DNA of 64,000 bases from Micromonospora vinacea (lineage in GTDB: Bacteria; Actinomycetota; Actinomycetes; Mycobacteriales; Micromonosporaceae), in assembly GCF_015751785.1 (NCBI RefSeq), contig NZ_JADOTY010000001.1, positions 1,798,001 through 1,862,000 on the forward strand, given 5' to 3'. The notes under the pieces are model-generated. The model had not been told where the DNA came from. It did no database searches and saw only the letters and a program-made list of their open reading frames with translations. This document shows positions 59,017 to 64,000 of this stretch, in pieces. Numbering within the stretch: the first letter of the stretch is position 1; each line of letters begins with the position of its first letter. The position numbers were made by a program, and so were the translations under genes.

Positions 59017-60021
59017 TTACTGGCGGTCGCGCACCGGCGTGGCCCCCGAACGTGATCCCGTGCCCGCCCGACGCGGCCGTTCGGTGGACACCACCAGGGC
59101 GACCCCGACGACGATGACGGCACCACCGAGCAGCACCTGTGCGGTGATCGGCTCAGCCACCAGCAACGCGCCGAGCGCCACCGCGACCGCCGGGTTCACG
59201 TAGGCGTACGTCGACACCAGCGAGATCGGCGCGTTCTGCAGCAACCAGACGTACGCGGTGAAGGCCACCAGCGAACCGGCCACCATGAGGTAAACCAGTG
59301 CCAACCAGGACCGGGTGCTGACCTCCGCCGGGTGGAAGTCGGCCAGTTCGCCCCGACCGGCGGCGACGACCGCCAGCACCAGCGCGCCGGCCACCATCTC
59401 GTACACCGTGGCCACGAACGGGTCGGCGGGCATCCGGATCCGTCCGGACAGGAACGACCCGGCCGACCACGAGGCGGCCGCCGCCACCACTGTCAACGCC
59501 CCGAGCAGCGGCACCGCTGCCGAACCACCGCCGGGCAGCACCAGCAGGATGAGGCCGACGAAGCCCACCGTGACCCCGGCGAACGTCCAGATCGGCGGCC
59601 GGTCCCCGGTGGCCGAGCGCAACAGCACCACCAGCAGCGGCACCGTGGCCACCAACAGCGCAGCGATCCCGGACGGCACCGCAACCCCCGGCGGTCCCGA
59701 TTCAGCGAGCACCACCAGACCGTTGCCACCAGCGAGCAGGAGCACCCCGACCAGCGCGGCCGAGCCGAGTTGCCGTCGGTCCACCCGCAGCGCGCCGGGA
59801 CCTCGACGCAGTCGCAGCACCACCGCGAGGATCAGGCCGGCCACGGCGAACCGGAGGGTGGCCGACAGCAGCGGAGGCAGTGTCTCCACTGCGATCCGGA
59901 TGGCCAGGTAGGTCGACCCCCAGAGCAGGTAGACCACGATCAACGCGGTCCAGATCAGGGTTGGCGTGGCGCTGGCGCGACGGCCGCCGAGGGCCGTGGC
60001 GCTCGGTGAAGGTGAGCTCAT
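59017..60021 (-). CDS. EamA (DMT) family transporter
   Basis: A 334-residue drug/metabolite transporter with ten helices in two EamA repeats (about 20-155 and 165-310). Family marks are VYLLWGSTYLAIRIAVETLPP, LRFAVAGLIL, and in the second repeat SFLSGRI...AYVWLLQNAPISLVSTYAYVNPA, followed by GALLVAEPI. YedA/RhtA-like members export amino acids or drugs. A basic C-terminal tail is present. The start is ATG 60021, divergent from the LppU-like gene, 81 bases between starts. Confidence 0.9.
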   Translation of the reverse strand: MSSPSPSATALGGRRASATPTLIWTALIVVYLLWGSTYLAIRIAVETLPPLLSATLRFAVAGLILAVVLRLRRGPGALRVDRRQLGSAALVGVLLLAGGNGLVVLAESGPPGVAVPSGIAALLVATVPLLVVLLRSATGDRPPIWTFAGVTVGFVGLILLVLPGGGSAAVPLLGALTVVAAAASWSAGSFLSGRIRMPADPFVATVYEMVAGALVLAVVAAGRGELADFHPAEVSTRSWLALVYLMVAGSLVAFTAYVWLLQNAPISLVSTYAYVNPAVAVALGALLVAEPITAQVLLGGAVIVVGVALVVSTERPRRAGTGSRSGATPVRDRQ

Positions 60022-60102
60022 CAGTGGACCACGCTACGGTGACCTCGGAGTCCGCGTCCCGCTTTGGTGGCCGGCCTCTCACCACTCGTGCAGGAGGGCG
60101 GC

Positions 60103-60852
60103 ATGACGAACTACGGACAACCGGGGGGCGGCCACCCGGGGCCGTGGCGTGGGCAGAGACCCGACGAGACGCCGGCTCACCCGGGGCAGCAGCCCTACCC
60201 GCCCGCGCCGGAGTCCTACCCGCCGGCGGTCCCGTCGTACCCACCCGCACCGCAGGGAGGACCCGGGCCGTACGGCGGCCCACCCACCCCGCCCTACGGT
60301 CCCGAGCCCCGCGCGCCCTACGGCGGCTCGTACCAGCCGACCCCGAACTACGGCGGGCAGCCGTACCGGCCCGACGAGCAGTACGGCGAGGTTCCGGCAC
60401 CACGCCGACGTGGTGGAGGGCCGCTGATCGCGGTACTGGCCGTCGTCGTCCTGCTGGTGGTGGCCGCCGCCGGCGTGTTCTGGTTCCGCCGTGGGCAGAG
60501 CGACCCGGCGCCGGCAGCCGCGCCGAGCAACTCGGCCGCCGCCGGTGAGCCCAGCGCGGACGCGGTCGAGCCCACGCCGAGCGCCGCCGCGCCGGAGTCG
60601 TCGGCAGATCCCCGGTTCGCGAAGGTCGGCCAGTGCGTCCGTAACGACGGCACCGCCGGCGGCAAGCCCAAGCTGCTGATCAGCGGCTGTACCGCCAAGT
60701 CGTACGAGGTGCTGAGCCGGATCGACGGCCCGACCAGCGGCGAGCGGGACGCCGAAGCCAAGTGCGGCAAGGTAGAGGGCTACACCAACTGGTACTTCTT
60801 CGACAGTGAGCTGGACACTCTCGACTTCGTCCTCTGCCTCAAGCAACGCTGA
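60103..60852 (+). CDS. LppU/SCO3897-like membrane protein 1
   Basis: A 249-residue protein with a Pro/Gly/Tyr-rich cytoplasmic part (about 1-105, many PYPP-type repeats), one membrane helix (about 110-128) and an extracytoplasmic Cys-containing domain (about 165-249: GQCVRNDGT, LLISGCTAKSYEVLSRIDG, VEGYTNWYFFDSELDTLDFVLCLKQR). The pattern fits the LppU/SCO3897 family of unknown function. AGGAGG at 60092-60097 supports ATG 60103. A paralog follows 23 bases downstream, so the two form a duplicated operon. Confidence 0.75.
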   Translation: MTNYGQPGGGHPGPWRGQRPDETPAHPGQQPYPPAPESYPPAVPSYPPAPQGGPGPYGGPPTPPYGPEPRAPYGGSYQPTPNYGGQPYRPDEQYGEVPAPRRRGGGPLIAVLAVVVLLVVAAAGVFWFRRGQSDPAPAAAPSNSAAAGEPSADAVEPTPSAAAPESSADPRFAKVGQCVRNDGTAGGKPKLLISGCTAKSYEVLSRIDGPTSGERDAEAKCGKVEGYTNWYFFDSELDTLDFVLCLKQR

Positions 60853-60875
60853 GACCACCCACCCCCGGGGATGAC

Positions 60876-61802
60876 ATGACGACCTACGGACCTGCGGGTT
60901 CCGATCAGCCGGACGACAAGTCCCAGCGCCCGCCCAGCGGGCCGGACAGCTCACCACCGGTCGACCCGACTCTGCCCCAGTGGAGCACCCCGCCGGCCGC
61001 GGAGGACCCGACCCGGCAGCAGTGGGGTCCGCCGCCGACCGACGCGGAACCACCGACGGCACCCATGTGGGCGCCGCCGCCCACCGACCCGGAGCCGCCG
61101 ACCACGCCGATGTGGGCGCCACCGCCCACCTCGGGCTCGGGATACCCGCCGCCCGGCCCGTACCCACCGGCCGGCCCGACCCCGCCCTCGTCGGGGCCGG
61201 GTTACCCGCCGGCCGGGCCGACGCCGCAGTCCGGGCCGTTCCCACCGCCCGGGCCGTACCCACCGGCGGGCCCGATGCCCGGTCAGCCGGCCGGCCCGAT
61301 GCCGGGTCAGCCGCCCGCGCCGTGGGGTCAGCAGCCGCCCGGCGGCTACGGGATGCCACCCGTTGCGCCGGTGAAGAAGACCGGCCGCAACGTCGCTCTC
61401 ATCATCACTGTGGTGGTGCTGCTCGTCCTCTGCCCGTGCCTCGGCCTGGCCGGTTGGGCGGTCTGGAAGGTGGCCGACGCTGGCAGCGACGCCGCGCGTA
61501 CCCCGTCGACGAGCGCCCCGGTCGTGCCACCCGCTCTGCCCAGCGACGCCCCGACGTCGGCCGCGCCGACTCCGGACGAGGAGTTCGCGCGGGGTGACTG
61601 CGTGGTGAACGACGGCAGCGAGGACGACGCTGAGCTGCGCAAGGTGCCGTGCGGCCCGAACACCTATCAGGTGCTGCTGCGGATTCCGGCGACCACCGAC
61701 GGCGACCGGTGCGAGACGCTCGCGCCGCAGGCGACAGCGAACTACGTGCACGACAACTCGGTCGACCTGTTCGACTACGTGCTCTGTCTGAAGAAGCGCT
61801 AG
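60876..61802 (+). CDS. LppU/SCO3897-like membrane protein 2
   Basis: A 308-residue paralog of the preceding protein: a long Pro-rich cytoplasmic part with repeated PMWAPPPT and GPYPPAGP units (about 40-165), one membrane helix (about 170-195, with CPCLGLAGW) and an extracytoplasmic domain with GDCVVNDGS, VPCGPNTYQVLLRI and SVDLFDYVLCLKKR, which matches the C-terminus of protein 1 (DFVLCLKQR). The Pro-rich arms suggest multivalent binding or condensate-like behaviour, but this is inference. It is followed by a strong terminator. Confidence 0.75.
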   Translation: MTTYGPAGSDQPDDKSQRPPSGPDSSPPVDPTLPQWSTPPAAEDPTRQQWGPPPTDAEPPTAPMWAPPPTDPEPPTTPMWAPPPTSGSGYPPPGPYPPAGPTPPSSGPGYPPAGPTPQSGPFPPPGPYPPAGPMPGQPAGPMPGQPPAPWGQQPPGGYGMPPVAPVKKTGRNVALIITVVVLLVLCPCLGLAGWAVWKVADAGSDAARTPSTSAPVVPPALPSDAPTSAAPTPDEEFARGDCVVNDGSEDDAELRKVPCGPNTYQVLLRIPATTDGDRCETLAPQATANYVHDNSVDLFDYVLCLKKR

Positions 61803-61832
61803 CCCGATCCGGCCGATAGGGTCCGATTGCCA

Positions 61833-61874
61833 AAACTAGGGCTGTCTAGCGTGGACGCTAGACAGCCCTAGTTT
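61833..61874. terminator. 19-bp perfect hairpin with A- and T-tracts
   Basis: AAACTAGGGCTGTCTAGCG (61833-61851) pairs perfectly with 61856-61874 around a 4-nt loop TGGA, and ends in GTTT. It is the best terminator in the window and follows the LppU-like pair. It also contains TCTAGC-N6-GCTAGA (61845-61862). Confidence 0.85.
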
Positions 61875-61917
61875 GTGGTCGATGGTCTCGACACGCCGGT
61901 AGCCCCATCTATCCATG

Positions 61918-61935
61918 TCTAGCCTCGCAGCTAGA
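61918..61935. promoter_or_regulatory. Operator-like TCTAGC-N6-GCTAGA upstream of the ATPase
   Basis: TCTAGC CTCGCA GCTAGA repeats the palindrome inside the terminator at 61845-61862 with the same half-site spacing; the two centres are 73 bp apart, about seven helical turns. CTAG is normally rare in GC-rich DNA. It overlaps the likely -35 region. Confidence 0.55.
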
Positions 61936-61941
61936 TGGCCC

Positions 61942-61947
61942 GATAAT
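61942..61947 (+). promoter_or_regulatory. Likely -10 box of a leaderless promoter
   Basis: GATAAT lies 9 bases before GTG 61957, where no ribosome-binding site exists, so transcription may begin at or near the start codon. The -35 would fall in the palindrome at 61918-61935. Confidence 0.45.
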
Positions 61948-61956
61948 CTGCGATGC

Positions 61957-63198
61957 GTGGATCCGGTCCGCAACCCGTACGCGCCGGGCGCCGGCCAGCG
62001 TCCGCCCGAACTCGCCGGGCGGGGGCGGGAGCTCGACGTCTTCGACATCGTGCTCGAGCGCATCGCCCGGGGCCGACCCGAGCGCAGCCTGATGCTCACC
62101 GGGCTGCGGGGCGTCGGCAAGACGGTCCTGCTCAACACCCTCCGGTCGCAGGCGATCAACCGACTCTGGGGCAGCGGCAAGATCGAGGCCCGACCGGATC
62201 AGTCGCTGCGCCGACCGGTCGCCGCCGCGCTGCACATGGCGGTCCGGGAGCTCGCCCCCCGCCACCGCGCACCAGACCGGATCGACGCGTTCCTCGGCGT
62301 CCTCAAGGCGTTCGCCCAGCGGTCCACCCCGACCGGCCGGTCCGGTGCCGCCACCAAACTGCGCGACCGGTGGCAACCCGGCATCGACGTGCCGGCCGCC
62401 AGCGGCCGGGCCGACTCCGGCGACATCGAGATCGACCTGGTCGAGCTGTTCAGTGACGCCGCCGCCGTGGCCAGCGACGTCGGCACCGGCATCGCCATCT
62501 TCATCGACGAGATGCAGGACCTCGGCCCGGAGGACGTGTCCGCGCTCTGCGCCGCCTGTCACGAGCTGTCCCAGCTCGGCGCGCCGCTGATCGTCGTCGG
62601 CGCCGGCCTTCCGCACCTGCCGGCCGTGCTCAGCGCCGCCAAGTCGTACTCCGAGCGGTTGTTCCGCTATCAACGCATCGACCGGCTCGACCGGATCGCC
62701 GCCGACCGGGCGCTCTGCGCGCCCGCCGAGCGCGAGGAGGTCGAGTACGAGCAGAAGGCACTTGACCTGCTCTACGAGAAGTCCGGCGGCTACCCCTACT
62801 TCGTGCAGGCGTACGGCAAGGCGACCTGGGATCATGCGCCGCGTTCGCCGATCACCGCGGCCGACGTGCGGGTCGCGGCGCCCGAGGCGGAGGCCGAACT
62901 GGCGGTCGGGTTCTTCGGGTCCCGGTTCGAACGGGCCACTCCCGCCGAACGCGAGTACATGCGCGCGATGGCCATGATGTCAGCGGTCGAGGGCGAGCCC
63001 GGCGCGGTGGTCCGCGACGACATGGACGCCGCGGTGCCCACCGCGGAGATCGCCCGTGCCCTGGGTCGCAAACCGGCCAGCCTTTCCCCAGCCCGGGACG
63101 CGCTCATCAAGAAGGGCTTGATCTACTCCGGGGAACGGGGCACTGTCGCCTTCACGGTCCCGCACTTCGGCCGGTACCTGCGGACCCAGCCGGCCTGA
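61957..63198 (+). CDS. AAA+ ATPase with C-terminal winged-helix-like domain
   Basis: A 413-residue cytosolic ATPase of the AAA_16/Orc1-Cdc6-like group. Walker A is MLTGLRGVGKTVLLNTL (about 44-52), Walker B IAIFIDEMQDLGPEDV (about 180-187), and the sensor region includes LIVVGAGLPHLPAVLS. The C-terminal part (about 330-410) has VPTAEIARALGRKPASLSPARDALIKKGLI, which looks like a winged helix. GTG 61957 gives the conserved MDPVRNPYAPG. Palindromic sites just upstream make autoregulation possible. The cellular role is unknown. Confidence 0.8.
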   Translation: MDPVRNPYAPGAGQRPPELAGRGRELDVFDIVLERIARGRPERSLMLTGLRGVGKTVLLNTLRSQAINRLWGSGKIEARPDQSLRRPVAAALHMAVRELAPRHRAPDRIDAFLGVLKAFAQRSTPTGRSGAATKLRDRWQPGIDVPAASGRADSGDIEIDLVELFSDAAAVASDVGTGIAIFIDEMQDLGPEDVSALCAACHELSQLGAPLIVVGAGLPHLPAVLSAAKSYSERLFRYQRIDRLDRIAADRALCAPAEREEVEYEQKALDLLYEKSGGYPYFVQAYGKATWDHAPRSPITAADVRVAAPEAEAELAVGFFGSRFERATPAEREYMRAMAMMSAVEGEPGAVVRDDMDAAVPTAEIARALGRKPASLSPARDALIKKGLIYSGERGTVAFTVPHFGRYLRTQPA

Positions 63199-63221
63199 CC
63201 GCCAACCACGGGCCGGCCCGG

Positions 63222-63770
63222 TCAGACCTTCGACCAGGGCGCCGGAAAGAGCACCTCACCGCGCGGCGGCGTGCCCTCCTCGCTGGTGGACGGCGGCAGC
63301 ACCAGCGCCTGCCAGGGCTCACCGAGGCCGGCCCACGGGCCGGTCAGGCCCAGCTCACTCGCCGGGCCGAACCCGAACCGGCGGTAGAAGGCCGGGGCGC
63401 CGAGGACGACGACGAGCCGCTCGCCCAGCTCGGTGGAGGCGTCCAGGGCGGCCTGCACGACCGCCGTGCCGTGCCCGACTCGCTGTCGGTGCGGTGCGAC
63501 CGCCACCGGGCCGAGCGCCAGGGCGGGCACGTCCGAGCCCCGCTCCGGCCGCAGCCGCACCCTCGTGAGCAGCGCGTAACCGACGACCTCACCGCCGTAC
63601 TCGGCGATCATGGCCAGTTCCGGCAACCAGGCGGTGGTGTCGCGCAGCTCGTCGACCAGGCTGACCTCCGGTGGCGTCGCCACGTCCGGGCGGGCGAAGG
63701 CGGCGGCCAGGACGCGGCGGACCGGGCCGGCGTCGGCCGGGTCCTCGGGGCGTAGCCGCAGCGTGGTCAC
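63222..63770 (-). CDS. GNAT family N-acetyltransferase
   Basis: A 182-residue acetyltransferase with the YhbS-like layout: LRLRPEDPADAGPVRRVLAAAF, AMIAEYGGEVVGYALLTRVRL, ALGPVAVAPHRQRVGHGTAVVQAAL (acetyl-CoA motif) and LVVVLGAPAFYRRFGFGPASELG. Its substrate is unknown. The GTG at 63770 is chosen because the motif begins there. It is convergent with the ATPase gene, and divergent from the DoxX gene with a 133-base gap. Confidence 0.88.
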   Translation of the reverse strand: MTTLRLRPEDPADAGPVRRVLAAAFARPDVATPPEVSLVDELRDTTAWLPELAMIAEYGGEVVGYALLTRVRLRPERGSDVPALALGPVAVAPHRQRVGHGTAVVQAALDASTELGERLVVVLGAPAFYRRFGFGPASELGLTGPWAGLGEPWQALVLPPSTSEEGTPPRGEVLFPAPWSKV

Positions 63771-63903
63771 CCGCGCGACGTTACCCGCCAGCTCCCGTCC
63801 ATCAGTGACTGTCGCTCGATTCGGCGTGGCGTACGTGTACGAACACCAATCCGATCCTGCGGTTGACGGGGTAGCAAACGCCGCGACGGGGTATGACTGA
63901 TCC

Positions 63904-64000
63904 ATGACGCCCGTACGCTCCCTCGCCCGCGCCATGCTGAGCGGCATCTTCGTGGTCAGCGGGTATCGCAACTTCCGCGCCCCCGGCCGGCTGGCGGTGG
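63904..64000 (+). CDS. DoxX family membrane protein (5' part)
   Basis: Only the first 32 codons are in the window: MTPVRSLARAMLSGIFVVSG followed by YRNFRAPGRLAV. The N-terminal LARAMLSGIFVVSG helix is typical of DoxX-family membrane proteins. The remainder lies beyond the right edge. Confidence 0.7.
   Translation, partial: MTPVRSLARAMLSGIFVVSGYRNFRAPGRLAV

Noticed and set aside
62922..62934. GGTTCGAA resembling a tRNA T-loop
   Set aside because: It lies in the ATPase reading frame and has no acceptor or anticodon stems around it.

Overview
The window is very GC-rich, with many GTG/TTG starts, ATGA/GTGA stop-start overlaps and short intergenic gaps. Its content (bacterial proteasome activator Bpa, three LCP cell-wall ligases, XRE-DUF5753/DUF397 pair, LppU/SCO3897-type proteins, LytTR signalling, DUF5701/DUF5926/DUF4192 families) points to a filamentous actinomycete, most likely Micromonosporaceae (Micromonospora-like). 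It looks like chromosomal core with light accessory content: I see no rRNA, tRNA, CRISPR array, transposase or prophage genes.

Layout. 1-5.6 kb: end of a glycerol-1-phosphate-dehydrogenase-like gene, a CDP-alcohol phosphatidyltransferase, a GT4 glycosyltransferase, Fpg/Nei DNA glycosylase and a polyprenyl sugar-phosphate transferase (envelope glycans/lipids). 5.6-20 kb: a LytS/LytTR pair, a DUF5701 protein, an OmpR-type two-component system with a DUF4153-like membrane protein, a first sodium:solute symporter with a small partner, an ABC exporter, a flavin reductase behind a gene remnant, and a DUF485/ActP acetate-type symporter. 20-25 kb: UDP-glucuronate decarboxylase and three tandem LCP proteins, the third apparently frameshifted at its N-terminus. 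25-35 kb: rhodanese, GDPD, histidine kinase plus RsbW-like ATPase, DUF5926, arginine deiminase, NERD-like, PAS and ACT proteins, a lipoprotein, prephenate dehydratase, AIM24. 35-45 kb: metallopeptidase, OsmC, paired HAD phosphatases, Bpa, an alpha/beta hydrolase, an orphan amino-acid binding lipoprotein, dimethylargininase with a divergent Lrp regulator, a quinone oxidoreductase and a YbjN-like chaperone. 45-54 kb: molybdenum-cofactor genes (DUF6457-mobA, fdhD, moaA-moaD), an XRE/DUF397 accessory module, a VapBC-like pair, DUF4192 and fructosamine kinase. 54-64 kb: metallophosphoesterase, a large PHP-UvrD fusion, A24 peptidase, EamA transporter, two LppU-like proteins, an AAA+ ATPase with operator-like palindromes, GNAT, and the start of a DoxX gene.

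The main structure not explained by genes is in the gaps: dispersed palindromic elements (three copies of a 69-70 bp family with GATCTTGCA ends), a nested three-way-junction palindrome, a 25-bp inverted repeat, a DnaA-box-like cluster, a near-consensus parS site, and repeated operator-like palindromes (CTGTGGAT...ATCCACAG; TCTAGC-N6-GCTAGA). All functional names come from motif recognition by eye; no database search was run.
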